DNA from: Loripinus fragilis
Taxonomy: Eukaryota > Mollusca > Bivalvia > Lucinida > Lucinidae
Assembly: GCA_964019695.1 (NCBI GenBank)
Contig: OZ026525.1
Location: 73,710,260 to 73,774,259 of the forward strand
DNA: 64,000 bases
Direction of reading: 5' to 3'
The translations under genes and the position numbers were made by a program. The number at the start of each line of letters is the position of its first letter. Positions within the stretch are counted from its first letter, which is position 1. The notes beneath the pieces are model-generated. The model worked only from the letters and a program-made list of their open reading frames with translations, was not told the origin of the DNA and made no database searches. Shown here piece after piece: positions 33,123 through 45,320 of the stretch.

Positions 33123-33295
33123 GACAGATAGCCTAGTGGTTACATTACAGGAGCTTGAAGTTCGGTCCTTAATTCACCTATATAGCCACAAAACCAAAAG
33201 CTCAGTGTCATTACGTGGTAATGACCAGGATAGAAACTAAGCTCTCTGTAGCCATTCCGGCTCCAGTTTCCGGTCAATCAGCAGTGAATGTTGCG
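33123..33295 (+). repeat. Left arm of a ~1.1 kb inverted repeat, tRNA-like start
   Basis: AGCCTAGTGGTTACATTACA resembles a pol III A box. GAGCTTGAAGTTCGGTCCTT, CAAAACCAAAAGCTC, TAATGACCAGGAT and CCATTCCGGCTCCAGTTTCC all reappear in reverse at 33940-34265. The pair may be two oppositely oriented copies of one SINE. Confidence 0.7.
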
Positions 33296-33721
33296 ACGGC
33301 AACGTCAAAGTGTTCGATAACTTTTCTTCTACGTTATGATCAAGATGGCGACGATAAGGGAAAACAGGGCAAAGTTTCAAATATACTTTAAGTCGATATA
33401 GTTACTACCAGGAAACCTATTTGTTGAGGCATAAACAATGAGACAATGACATTTTGTTTCTACGATATAAGCCTTAAGACGTTCCGTATAACTTGACGTT
33501 ATGCTTTGTACGCCAAATCGTGCGTGACGTCAACGTCACACAATCTTTTGAAAAACAACGGTTTCAATTTTGAATTTCCGCAAAGTTTATGAAAAACAGA
33601 ATTTTTCGTGATAAGTAAATGTAAGGGTTTGATTTTTTTTAATATTCTGAACACATTTAACTGATAGTTTAAGTTTTTGGCTGAAGAGTTTGTAAGTTTT
33701 GAAATGTATTTTCTCCAAGTG

Positions 33722-33910
33722 AGAAGCCCCCGTGGTGTAGTGGATAAGCGCTATGCCTTTTAAACCAGGGGTCGCAGGTTCGATTCCCGGCTTCTCCATA
33801 AAACCACTTTCGGTTGAGCCTTTGGGAGTTCTCGTCATATAATAAACACACAAATCATAAACCCTCCCGGCCCAGTACTGGTTTCTACCCATGGAAAAGC
33901 CACAAAAAGT
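33722..33910 (+). mobile_element. Full-length SINE of a second head type, with 15-bp target duplication
   Basis: TATTTTCTCCAAGTG occurs at 33707-33721 and again at 33911-33925, bracketing the element exactly. The head has GTGGTGTAGTGGATAAGCG as A box and GGTTCGATTCCCG as B box. Its acceptor-like ends (AGAAGCC / GGCTTCTCC) suggest descent from a real tRNA, but the arms carry mismatches. The body contains GGCCCAGTACTGGTTTCTAC, the same core as the SINE at 5848, joined to a different tRNA head. The element sits between the arms at 33123 and 33940. Confidence 0.9.
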
Positions 33911-33939
33911 TATTTTCTCCAAGTGTGACAAAGGCTCGG

Positions 33940-34265
33940 ATTCACTGTGTCAAACGGGATACTGGAGCCGGAATGGCATAGACCGTTATTTTTTCCTTAT
34001 TTTCAGTCACAGATTGGTGCAACTTGGTGATATGTCAGGAAAAGTTATCCATGCCTCGCATGACCTATTGATGTAATTTTTATTGTTAGATGAACAGCTT
34101 TCGCCAAAACTTCCTTAGTGTAACTGCGATGTAAAGGGGCCTGAAACTTAGTTTCACTCCTGGTCATTACTACTAAATGACATCGTGAGCTTTTGGTTTT
34201 GAGGCTAATATAAGAGATATGAGGACCGAACTTCATGCTCCTGTGGTTACATGTAGTTAGCAACT
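33940..34265 (-). repeat. Right arm of the inverted repeat starting at 33123
   Basis: Contains TACTGGAGCCGGAATGGC, CTGGTCATTACTA, GAGCTTTTGGTTTTG, GAGGACCGAACTTCATGCTC and CTGTGGTTACATG, the reverse complement, with changes, of 33123-33295. Confidence 0.7.
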
Positions 34266-34494
34266 AATACCGATAGCACATACCTGGATTGGTATCGATT
34301 GAGCCAGTTACTAAAGAAAGAAAGATTGAATCTTGGAAAACCCTTATTTTTTTAAATAAAATTGTCAAATGATAATGTCAAGATTGCTCTTAATATTTTA
34401 AGTCATCTCGTGATTAACTTTTTATAAAAGTAAGTTCATTATTCCTTATTCTAGGTTTGATAAACTCTTTCCTCACCAGCAGCAACTTCTGTTG

Positions 34495-34600
34495 TCTGCT
34501 GATAACCTTTGCAAACAGCTTAGACTAAGGTCAGTGTCGACAAACATCGGTCCTAATCTGGATACTGACTGTTTGCCACTCTGACAGTGATCCTAAATTG
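34495..34600. repeat. Short hairpin repeat (GATCAG-type family)
   Basis: CTGCTGATAACCTTTGCAAA, ACTAAGGTCAGTGTCGAC, then GGTCCTAATCTGGAT and GTTTGCCACTCTGACAG follow the layout of 5011-5107. Confidence 0.6.
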
Positions 34601-34795
34601 TTTTTTTTTGGAAAAAGCTGATTTTTTGAGAAAAAAATCTACAGGTGACAAATACAATTGAGCTGCAGTATGAGATTTGCAAAAAATTGACATTTTGACA
34701 AGTGTAGAGAAGGACGAGCCTCTGCAACCTCCTTTTAAGCTTAGAAATTCCAAATGGTGTTCAGTCAGTAGCTTAATAATCATAGAATACTCAAG

Positions 34796-34862
34796 CGACC
34801 AGCAAAGGCTCTGATCAGACTGCGCATATGCAAAGACTGATCTGAGACTTGCTGGTGGCACA
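34796..34862. repeat. Hairpin repeat related to 26017-26079
   Basis: GACCAGCAAAGGCTCTGATC, ACTGCGCATATGCA, then GACTGATCTGAGACTTGCTG form an imperfect palindrome. Confidence 0.6.
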
Positions 34863-35102
34863 TACCACATTGTTGGAAATCTCATGCATTGGCTCAATTG
34901 AAATTACTCAGCGTGCAGAGTTTATGACACATGGGCTTATTAAAATCATTCACGGTCCTACATACGCATTAGGTGCATTAAGGATCATTTACATATGCCA
35001 GTTTTATATTAAAATATCCATATTTGAAATATATGAAAAAAAAAGACAAATGAACACTGGAATTAGAAGAAAGATAAAGATATCTAAAAAAAATTGTAAT
35101 TG

Positions 35103-35172
35103 TACGGGATTCAAACCCACATATTTGGTTCCAAAGGACACAGAGTTAACCATTATGCTATTTAGGAATTGT
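35103..35172 (-). repeat. tRNA-like SINE head, minus strand
   Basis: Minus strand: AAATAGCATAATGGTTAACT (A-box-like), then GGGTTTGAATCCCGTA (B-box-like) about 50 nt later. Stems are imperfect, so it is a tRNA-derived repeat and not a gene. Confidence 0.55.
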
Positions 35173-35813
35173 AGATAATCTCATTCAGATAATTGTAAAT
35201 AATATAAAGCACATTTTTTAAGAAGAGTCATGAAGATGGGTGAAAGGTCATTGAATATTCATATGTCTCAGGTCAATTTTGACAAATAATAGCAAAGTCA
35301 GTGTTTTTGGTTTTTCCTTATACCCAAATAATAACCCTATATTTGTCCCTTACAAAAAATTATTTTTTCAAATCTATTTTAACACGGGTGACAATCAGTT
35401 GAATGCTTAACTGATGATTAAACAAGGAAATCTGTTCGCTGATGCGGCGCTGTTTGTGCATAAACTGAGGTCTGTTCTCAATATTTTGCATAGCTATAGC
35501 TAGGATATTGCATTTGCAGATTTGTAGGCTAATTCAGTCTCAAAATTCAGATTCTGCATGTAATCAATTATCATCAAAAAGATAACAAAATATTCCACAC
35601 AAAATTTAGTTTTTAAGTTCAGTTTTCCATTAAATGTGAACATGGCCTGATCTTTATGCTCAACTTGTGTGCATTTTTTCCGTTTGAAATAAAATCATTC
35701 TGCAGAAGCCTTGTGAAAGATAAAACAAGGTTTTATTTCTTTTTGTCCGTTTAAATATGTTTTTCACAACAAAGGTAGAAATTATTCCTTCATAATTTAG
35801 GGCCAAGAAAACA

Positions 35814-36000
35814 AATATGTGTGGTTCAGGTTACCCGACCTTCCCTTAATTTTTACCCCAATAGGCCCCTATCTATAACATTTTCTCCAAATTCTGAAGT
35901 TGGAAGAAATAAGCAGAACAAAATAATCTGCTATTCTCTTCCAACTTCAGAATTTGGAGAAAAAAAACCCATATCAAAATGGTCATCTGAAATGGAGATC
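35814..36000. mobile_element. Harbinger-MITE relative with a perfect 25-bp inner hairpin
   Basis: AATATGTGTGGTTCAGGTTA and a CCTTCCCTTAATTTTTACCC block match the left end of the MITE at 28672. The centre is a perfect inverted repeat: 35883-35907 (TTCTCCAAATTCTGAAGTTG and on) pairs with 35937-35961. AGCAGA / TCTGCT within the loop extend the fold. Confidence 0.75.
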
Positions 36001-36075
36001 AAAATTTAAATGCATTCAGTCTTTGGTATTGGAAGTAAAAGGATTAAAACAAAGTCATATTTTAAAAAATACACC

Positions 36076-37400
36076 CTTCTAGCTCACCTGAGCTGAAGGC
36101 TCAAGGTGAGGTATTGTGATCGGTCTTTGTCCTGCGTCCAGCGTGCATCCCTCGTCCGGAAACTTTTTCTTTAAACAACATCTCCTCCTGAATCACTGGT
36201 CCAAATTTCATATAACTTCAAATGTATATTTCCCATGATGCCCTCTTACAAAATTGCTCCACTGAACAGGAGGGCGGCCAGAGCTCATAAAAAGAAATCT
36301 TTTAAACGACATCTCCTGAACCACTGGTCCAAATTTCATATAACTTCACATGAATGTTCCCCATGATACCCTCTTTCAAAATTGCTTAAATTGTTCCGCT
36401 CCACTGAACAGGAGGGCCGCAAGAGCTTCAGATAAGAAATCTTTCAAAAGGCATCTCCTCCTGAACCACTGGTCCAACTTCAAAATAATTTCACAGAATT
36501 GTTCCTCTTGATACCCTCTACCAAAATATGGCAAACATGTTTTCGCTCCGCTAAACAAAATGGTCCCAAAGCTCCAGATAGGAAATATCTTCAAAAGGCA
36601 TCTCCTCCTGAACCACTGGTCCAAATTCAAAATAATTTCACAGAATTGTTCCTCATAATACTCTCTACCAACATTTAACAAATGGTTCTGCTCCACTGAA
36701 CAAAAGGCTGCGTGAGCTCCAGATAAGAAATATCTTTAAACAACATCTCCTGAACCACTGGTCCAAATTCAAAATTATTTTACAGAACTGTTCCTCTTGA
36801 AACCCTTTACCAAAATCGAGAAATGGTTCCGCTCAGTTGAACAAAAGGGTTGCCAGAGCTTCAGATTAGAAATATCTTTAAAAGGCATCTCCTCCTAAAC
36901 CACTGGTCCAAATTCAAAATAAATTCACAGAATTGTTCCTCATAATGCCCTCTACCAAAATTTCACAAATGGTTCTGCTCTGCTGAACAAAAGATCCACC
37001 AAAGCTCCAGATAAGAAATATATTTAAACAACATCTCCTCCTGAACCATTGGTCTAAATTCAAAATTATTTCACAGAATTTTTCCTCATGATGCCTTCTA
37101 CCAAAATTCCACAAATGGTTCTGTCCACCGAACGAGGGGGCTGCCAGACCTCTAGATAAGAAATGTCTTTAAATGACATTTCCCCCTGAACCACTGGTCC
37201 AAATTCAAAATTATTTAACAGAATTGTTCCATATAATGCCCTTTACCAAAATTGCGCAAAAAAGGTTCTGCCCCACTGAACAAAAGGGCCGCCAGAGCTC
37301 CAGATATGAAATATCTTTAAACGACATTAAAGGCGAATGATGTATGTCGAGACGGTTCTTTTGAGTACCCACAGCATATGTTTAGCTTACAGGAGCATGA
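36076..37400 (-). repeat. Tandem array of about nine ~140-150 bp units
   Basis: The head is AGCTCACCTGAGCTGAAGGC followed by TATTGTGATCGGTCTTTGTC. Then CTCCTGAACCACTGGTCCAA recurs near 36185, 36310, 36460, 36610, 36737, 36890, 37040 and 37185, each with CACAGAATTGTTCCTC, CCCTCTACCAAAAT and CTGAACAAAAGG-type text. A second head-like block (GCATGAAATGCTCAAAGTGA) follows at 37393. Reverse complement of the array at 15431. Open frames here reflect unit periodicity. Confidence 0.85.
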
Positions 37401-37887
37401 AATGCTCAAAGTGAGCTATTGGGATTAGTCAATGTCCAGGCAGTCATATCTTCAAAAAATGCTTTAAAAGTCAACTCCTATACCGCTCCACCAATTTTAA
37501 CCAAAATTCACAGGGATTATGATCATAAAATAGATTTGTTCCATCAAGATCAAAACCATTTTTATGGCAATACATTATCCATGTTAGAGGAACAGAGGGT
37601 ATAATTAAGAAATTACATGCATGGTCATGTGATCCATATGTAAGAAAAAGTGGAATTAAAACGGTTGCGTTTCTATTGGGTTGAAGTATATATTGTTTTA
37701 TTGTGCACAATGAAGAGTGAGTGATCTAGTGATTTAGATGACTTTGACCTAATTTTCAAACTCACCTTCTTATAAATACTGTCAAATCAGCCTCACATAC
37801 ACTGTCTTCTGAAACAGTGGGTTATTAACCAAAATTAGTACAAACTTCTATAGTTACACCAGGAGGGGTTGGGGGAAGTGTTGATTT

Positions 37888-37950
37888 TATTTTAGATGTG
37901 GTACTTGATTGTATCGATTCCTGATAGTTGCCACCTTTCTTGCTTTGGTT
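37888..37950 (+). mobile_element. LINE 3'-terminal scrap
   Basis: ATGTGGTACTTGATTGTATC and GATTCCTGATAGTTGCCACC are the last ~60 bp of the LINE family of 22463-24388. Confidence 0.6.
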
Positions 37951-38229
37951 ACCTTGACCTTATTTTCATGGTCAATTTGTATTCTATACAAGACTAAAAC
38001 ATAAACATTACTCAAAACACCGCCAACACTATCATATAAAATGGTCTTCGAACGCTTAGCTCGTTTTATAGGTTACACCTATTTATTTCATATTATAGGG
38101 TAAAATAACAGGACCGGGCCAATGATAGTAATAAGTTATGCATAGTTGAGTAAATGAGAGTTGACTGCATAGTAGAAACTATAGTTCGATTCGAAGTAGG
38201 CCCAGGACAAGTAGAAAGGCTACACCAAA

Positions 38230-38835
38230 ACCAGTGGACGCTTAGCTACCAACAGCCACCAGTTTTTTTTTTGCCACACCAGAGCACCAAAACCACATCA
38301 TCTTTCTAGTGGTGCAAAAGACTCAAACCACTAAATTACACAAAAACAGACATAAGGGAGCAAAACATATATAATTATGACTAAAAAAATATATGCCATC
38401 ATGATGAAAAAAAAATGGCCAAAGTTAAAAACCCCACGTGGGTTTTCCCCCCACATTTCAATATGGGGGAAAATCCTGCAGGTTTTTTATAAAAAAATAA
38501 ATATTAAAATTTATCAAGAAATAAGTATGTCTGATTGTACAGTTTGAAGAAAGTTAATATAAAACTTTAATTCAACACTTTAATTCCCCCCGAGGGTTTC
38601 TTTTCTCCCATTTCAGATTGTGGGGGAAAAACCGAGCAGGTTTTTTTTGAAAAATTCAAATTTACTTTGTTGAATTATTATTCATCACAATACAAAATTA
38701 AAGGTATATAAAAATCTTTCTGCATTATATTGTGCCTCTATAGGAAAAAGAAAATTCCCCCGCAGGGATTTCCCCCACGGGGTTTTTCCCCCACAAAATA
38801 AAATGGGAGAAAAACCCGGCAGGTTTTTTATCCAA
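38230..38835 (+). repeat. Repeat with CCCCAC..GGGGG stanzas, inverted relative at 61680
   Basis: AACAGCCACCAGTTTTTTTT, GCCACACCAGAGCACCAAAA and CATCTTTCTAGTGGT lead into four or so stanzas of CCCCACATTTCAATATGGGG- and GTGGGGGAAAAACCGAGCAGG-type text, each a small palindrome. The whole is matched in reverse at 61680-62285. Confidence 0.75.
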
Positions 38836-40148
38836 AAATTATATTTTCAATTTTTAGCTGAAAGAAGCATTTTACAATATGTGTTCAAAGTTGTGAGGGT
38901 TTTACATCAAAACTGGGAAATTTCAATTTCTCCCTTGAGGGAAATCCTAAAATATACGTTACCAAAATGGTAATGTATCGTTTTTAGACTGATGGCTGAG
39001 AATGGTTTTGCTTCCCCCTAGAGAATTTTGCAGACACATTGTATCTTAAAAGAGCATTTCAAGCTGTGTAGAATAAGAGATGTTTGCACGTTGTATGCTC
39101 GGGTGTTTGCCTCTGACAGTCTGTTACATATGTTACCATTTAAAATTCAGAAAATGAAAAGTAAAAGCCTGTGCTACAGAAAGAAGGCATTCAACTTACT
39201 ATTTAAATTATGCATATAGCCTGCCTGCTGGATACCTAAGCTACATGTATAAAAGTATCAAAGCAAAATTAAGGCATCGTAATGTGTTATGTGCGTTACT
39301 TAAATTAAACTACCCTTCGAAAACGGTAATTGTGACCAATAACATCTACTGTTACAGCTGATTTGTGCATTTAAAATGCTTTTTATCTAGTTGTACTTAC
39401 ACAGTCATTTGGCTTATAGACAAAAAACAAAGTGCGTTTATCTCTCTTAAGTGCATTGCCTTATATTAGCAATTAAACAACACAACCCCAAGTTTTAAGA
39501 AGCTTAATTTGGTAGGTATAATTTACGTAAAAATTATACAAAATCCTCCATATTTTCATAGTCTTGCTCATATAATAAAGAATCAAAGGTTTTGCGAGTT
39601 AAACAATAAGATAGGAGCACTCATTACAGGTTGTAACTTATGTTACATAACATAATAAAAGAGCAAGGACATTGGCTTGGTGTTAGAGATGATATTTCAA
39701 GGGGAAATGAATATTTTTCGCATGATTTCCTATACATCTCTGGGCTTTGGTGCTTTAATCTTATGAAGTAATTCATTGCTGATTATTAATACCTTTTTAC
39801 AGATGTTATATATACAAACTTTTTCAATATTTCCTTATATGTATAATACTAAGATATAGATAGAGGGGCAGTGAAAATAGTAGTTTCTATTTTAACATGG
39901 CAATTTAGTATTTGTTAAAGGGCCTCTGACGGTGGTAATGGGAATCACAGTGTATCGCTGCCTATAATTTTGATAAAAAATAAAGTCGATCAAATGCTTC
40001 CATCTTCATCTATAAGCTCACTGTTGGTCTCTATTTTGTGATTTTGCATTTGATTTCCTATTTGCATAAATGTACGGCTTTATTTTGGGGCTAAAATGGT
40101 CACTTTTTGTATTATACATATAGGAAATAGAAAAAATATTTTTAAAAC

Positions 40149-40250
40149 ATCATTCCCCCCCGAGTCCCAACTAATCCTTTTGCACGTAAGTGTGTTCTCA
40201 TATTTTACATAAGATATGTGAAAAGCTAGCTGGGACTCGGGGGGAATGAT
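40149..40250. mobile_element. Short fold-back with CCCCCCCGAGTCCCA termini
   Basis: ATCATTCCCCCCCGAGTCCC at the left mirrors GGGACTCGGGGGGAATGAT at the right across about 62 bases. It lies in the part of block D that is missing from the second copy. Confidence 0.75.
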
Positions 40251-41934
40251 ATCCCACAGCCCAAAATGTGACGTCTGGGTGAGCCCAAACATTACCTTTG
40301 GATTTTTGGTGTGCTCTCTTGAAAAACTTTTTTTCCAGTATATTGAAATAATTAGTACAAGTAAGCTTCCTTTTCATAACCCATTAGGCATGGAATATTA
40401 CAACGTTTTAGCTTTTTTTCTTTAGAGTATGAAAATTGTCCTTTTACTAAATTCAGTTGGTAGATTATTTTGCACATATACTGTATTTATCCAATACACA
40501 TAAACTACATGGCCACTGACTAGGTGTACTTTACGCGTGGTTGAATGGTTATGATACATTGCTGCATAATATTGCGCCAGGTAAATACATTGTCATCAAG
40601 GTTGAATATGGACTACAGTTGCACTTCAAAATATTTCTTAACAAATCAGATAGAAAACACATCAACAAAAATAATCATTAAAATGCTCATGATTTTGGAC
40701 TTTAAAATACTTTCACTGTGATTTGTTATCGAGTATTGATGATATAATACCCTTACACGTGAAAATAATTGATTTCTAAATGTTTTGGTGAAGTCAAATT
40801 TTGCAACCCCTACCCCCTTTGGTAGGGTCTTCTATTTTGTCGTAGTCATCTGCCTGTCTAATTATAACCTTAATTCGTTCGTAACACATCAAGCGTCCTA
40901 TCAAAAAGGATACCAGTGATATGTTATGCTTAGGGAAGTTTTGGGAAGCATCTGAAAAATAGGCAGATACCCTATCAAAGTGTCAGAGATCCTTGGTTAA
41001 ATGTTAATATCTAAACTAATCTTTATCCAAGTCATATACAGCTGTAGAATATCTATCATTATGTCTGCTTGTGTGGCAAAATCATTGCTCGTCTCATCTC
41101 ATCAAAACCGGTTGAATAATCAGACAGAATTATAACTGCTATCTGAGTAAGTGCTTGCTCCATCCCGAGCCCCTTTGGAATTCAGCAGACAAACGTGTAT
41201 TAAAAACAATCCAGGTGCATCAAATAAGAGATGTCTGCACTCTGAAAGCCAGGGTGTTAGCCTGTAACCGCTTGTAACATATGCTACTATATCAATTTAA
41301 GAATAAGAAAAATGAAAGTATGAGCTACAGAAAGAAGAAAAAATTATAAAACTTGCTTATCAGTTGTCAATCTAATAGTCTGCATACTGGATTCATTTAT
41401 TAAATATGAAAGCTCTTTAACATGAATACGTTTTCTGTGGTGTTATGGGCATTACATAAATGTAATTATAATATTAAAGTGGTAATTGTGGCTATCGTCA
41501 TTTAGTTAAACAACTTCTCTCCGTAGTTTTCAACCCGTTTAGACTAACATACACAATTGACTAATACAAAAACCAAAGTATGTTTTCCTAAGATGCATCC
41601 ACACACCAAATTTGGGATTCCTACCTCAAAGAATATAGGAGATATGCACTTGACACAAAGCGAGATAGATGGACAGACTGACAGACAGATGGATGGACAG
41701 TGTGATTACTATATGTCTTCCAAAGAACCTTTGGGGGTAGAAAAACTCAGCTAATTCATTTGAGTGCAAAAACTAACCTATTGTAAAATGTAATTCAACC
41801 AATGTAATGCACATAACACCATAGGAAGCTGTATTTTTGTTCTTTTTGAACAAGTCAAATAAATAGATAGTTTAAAGTCTTCTTTTTGTAGCTCATAGTT
41901 TCGATTTACTTATTCTTAATTAGATATGGTAACA

Positions 41935-41995
41935 TATGTAACAGACTGTTACAGGCTAACGCCCTGCGTACAGAGCGCAAATATTTGAGATGCTC
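41935..41995 (-). repeat. Inverted copy of the GTTACATATGTTAC sub-unit
   Basis: GGTAACATATGTAACAGACT, GTTACAGGCTAACGCCC and GCAAATATTTGAGATG are the reverse complement of the sub-unit seen at 39078, 41226, 47690 and 48768. Confidence 0.65.
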
Positions 41996-42200
41996 TTTAA
42001 GATTAGACCTTGGGATTGCTATAGACACTGTCCCCCAAATGGAATTTTTGAGACTATGATTTCTTGATACTAATATATATATATACCACAGAATGGGACA
42101 TGTTTGGTCTCTGGGAACTGTTTCGTAAGCATGTATCATCAAAATTACATACGTTACCTCACAAATGTTAAATAATATTTTGGCGCCAGTGCCAAAATAC

Positions 42201-42825
42201 CCTTAGACAAAGGTACATACTGATTTTAAGCTTGTATGTGCTAATTGTATTATGGGATGACTTTTAAAAGTGTTTTATTTCAGCAGAAGTGTGTTACTTA
42301 CATTACTTCACGTTCTCTATGCTATATTTGAGAACTACACCTTATAAAATCATTGATTTCATTTTCATACTTCATTTGATAAACTTTAAATACATATTTT
42401 AGATCACAATACTATGACCTAAAAGGCAATTAACTGGCAAATTCAAAACTGAAATAGCTTGCCTCTATCACAGAGATTGTAAGAGTTATAAGCTTCTCAG
42501 TATGATGACCCCCACTAAAATGTTTAATAAGGTAAAGACCTTTTCATTTAAATTAAACAAGTAATCCTATCTGTACATCTTTAAACACCAAAATATGAAC
42601 ATCCTATTGATAAAGAATAGTGCAATCTGATATCTAACATTTTCAGGAGAAAATTATCATTCTGTTGCTTGTTTTATTATAGGTAACGTATATTACTAAC
42701 TTTAATACATCCTTTTAAATGTCTAGTTCTTGCTTTAAATCATGGGGTGTTTAAATTCATTTAAATAATCTGGTAAACGGATCCTTCAGAAATAGAGAGA
42801 ATCTACTTTATAAGAAAAGTAAGTA
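42201..42825. other. AT-rich non-coding stretch
   Basis: No supported feature; short frames only. Confidence 0.45.
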
Positions 42826-42962
42826 AGGGTGCAAAGATCAGGAATCGATACAATCAAGTAACACACCTGACCCAGGATACCAATGGAAAAGTGACAAATT
42901 CACAGTTAGACTTAGCAAACGAGAGCCAAGAGGTCAACCCTTTCCCATCAGACTCAGTTTTA
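42826..42962 (-). mobile_element. LINE 3'-end fragment, minus strand
   Basis: GTAAGTAAGGGTGCAAAGAT, GGAATCGATACAATCAAGTA and CCTGACCCAGGATACCAATG match 1445 onward, truncated soon after. Confidence 0.75.
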
Positions 42963-44043
42963 TTGAGTCTGTTCATGAGAACTAATGGAAATTGGAACAA
43001 TTCTCACGTCCCCTAGCACCGGCTTAAGCAGTATTATGCTTACGGTCAGCAACCAATATTCCTGAAGCAGCAGATTATGAAAAAATATCAACACTATATT
43101 GATGTATCTATTTTTGAAATAATTTTTGGCAATAAATTGATATAGTTACCAGTTTGTCATAAATGGAATTTAATTGTTATGGTACTAGAGTAGTACAAAT
43201 AAGGATGAAACTAACGACTATCGACTAATGACTAAAAAAACAAACTCACTGTGTATAATAGTGTACACTATGACACTAATTGTACCGAAGCGGAAAATGA
43301 ATCTAAATATAAAAAGCGACAGCTATGTGCTACAACCTTTATAGTATAAAGTGACAAGCAAACATGACTCGTAGGCTTGTTGTAATGGGTTCGAGCCTCA
43401 TGACGGACAATATTTAGACAGCTTTATATCCATACTGATACATATAGGGATTTAAACGAACAGCTATTATTTAAAGGATAGTGTTCTCTATCTACCTTTA
43501 GTTCGAGCGACTGCATGATTGACTAACTGTTAATGAAAGGTCAATCCTATCGATGTTAGTTCGGTCGACCTTCGACAAAAAGTGGATGGATAGGCACCCT
43601 AAGTTTACCTCCCCAATGAGAGCTAGAGTCTAACTTTCGTAGGTACTGTTGGGTAATGTAAACCGTTTTGCAGTACAGAATATGCTTTGAGTATCTACGT
43701 ACTTTCTGGAGGTAAATCTGCCATTTTAAAATCATTTTTTCCGTTCATTATAGACCAACTCATGGTGTAACACGGGGTGCAACGTTTGTGTGTTAGGAGT
43801 CAACTGTTTTCGTTTTATTAAATTTAAATAAAATTATATTTGTTTGGATAGGTCTGGTAATATATTTCCTAGTGAACGATTTGTAGACTATTTGGTATTT
43901 TTTACACAGGTCAAAAGTATACAAATGTATCAATGTATGTCTGAACTATTAGACGCTCCAAAAAACTGCATATTGAGGTGTCCAGAGCACCACACATATT
44001 TGAGTCGAGATTCCAAGATACTAGTAAAGTAGCATCGTGCATT

Positions 44044-44138
44044 AGGTAATATATGACAACACCTACCCATTCAAATTTAATATGATAAAAAGAATATATG
44101 ACAACACCTACCCATTCAAATTTAATATGATAAAAAGG
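44044..44138 (+). repeat. 45-bp tandem duplication specific to block A
   Basis: ATATATGACAACACCTACCC through ATATGATAAAAAG occurs twice in a row; block B has a single version near 53866-53900. Confidence 0.85.
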
Positions 44139-45279
44139 CAAAAGGTTGACCACTAAATCACAATATGCTGCACCCCGTGATAAGCAACACGTTTCAGTCT
44201 ATCGGAGCCTTTAAATGAAGCTACCCATAGACAGACAAGTACCCAGGTTTATGATATGTCCCATTGGTTTGTTTCTTGAGTGGGATCTCTTTGTAATGGA
44301 AAACATCGACTTCCTGAACAACTCAGCTAAACCGAAATAGGATAGAGGGGCAAACTTACTCATAAGGCTTCTGGGTTAATTCAAAATTAAGAAACTCAAG
44401 CAGACCCTGTCCTTTCTGTTATAATTATTACAGCTCTACCAATAAGGCGGCTATCACAAACGCTCTGATTGCCCAAAACAACGGCTTCGGTGGTAAAATC
44501 ATAATCGTTGAACGTATTTTTGCGATCAAAAAAGTCGGTTTGGGCAATGAAAAATGCAGTTTGATTTAAGCGAAAACAAAAATCGTACATGGATCTCGAG
44601 TTACATGGTGTGTTTACCAAAAGTAGAATGTTGACAGAAGCGGGACCGACTGTGAGTGACAAGCCAGCACACAGCTCCACTATCACGGTTACTTTTCTCC
44701 TAGGGTGGCGGCAGAGAGTTCCAATAACTCGAAAAAAAGTTTCCTATGTGAGATACCATACTTGCTTTAATGATTGCATAGCAATATAATTATTCAGAAG
44801 TTAGATATATTAGCGGAATTTAATAATAAACGATGGCCAATAATTGTATATATTGAGGGGCAACACAGTATATTTTGGAAAAAAAATTATTCTTTCACTG
44901 ACGATTGTTTTTGTCTTAGCAAACAATGTAGATGCTGATCAAATGCCGCATCTGGGTCTGCACTGTTTGCCAAAATACTGTTCCTAAAGCCAATAGTAGA
45001 TAAAGGGTTAATAATGTCTGCGAATAAGCTGGTCGTTTTAATAACACTTTTTACAATCAAATCACTTAAGTGAGTGAAGAGCTATTCCTACAAATGTAAA
45101 CGTGAGAGCAAGGTGTGTTCGAAACGTCTTATGTGTTTGGTCAAAAAAGTGAGTATAACCAGGAAATTATACAATCAAAGACCACAGGCCAACCCGCCAC
45201 TGTAAAGTAAACACAGACCACTGACAGCTACACGACAACAGACTGCATTTTAATGAAATGTTTAGGGAAATCTATCCAG

Positions 45280-45281
<2 letters not shown>

Positions 45282-45315
<34 letters not shown>
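45282..45315 (+). repeat. (GT)n microsatellite in block A
   Basis: About 17 GT units. The orthologous tract in block B (56098-56138) has about 20, as expected for a fast-changing locus. Confidence 0.95.

Positions 45316-45320
<5 letters not shown>

Larger units (their letters stand above)
38980..42200. repeat. Older segmental duplication D, copy 1
   Basis: ACTGATGGCTGAGAATG, GAGATGTTTGCAC, GTTACATATGTTACC, GAGCAAGGACATTG, TTATCCAAGTCATATACA and others recur in order at 47586-49600 with heavy divergence. About 1 kb (near 39920-41000) is absent from the other copy. A sub-unit with GAGATGTxTGCACTCTGxAA and GTTACATATGTTAC also recurs inside (39078, 41226, and inverted at 41930-41995). Confidence 0.75.

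Noticed and set aside
33722..33798. Possible tRNA gene with good A and B boxes
   Set aside because: It has stem mismatches, continues into the SINE body and is flanked by a 15-bp target duplication.
36076..37400. Regularly spaced repeats that might suggest a CRISPR array
   Set aside because: Units are about 140-150 bp, diverged, and have no short identical repeat alternating with unique spacers; the genome is eukaryotic.
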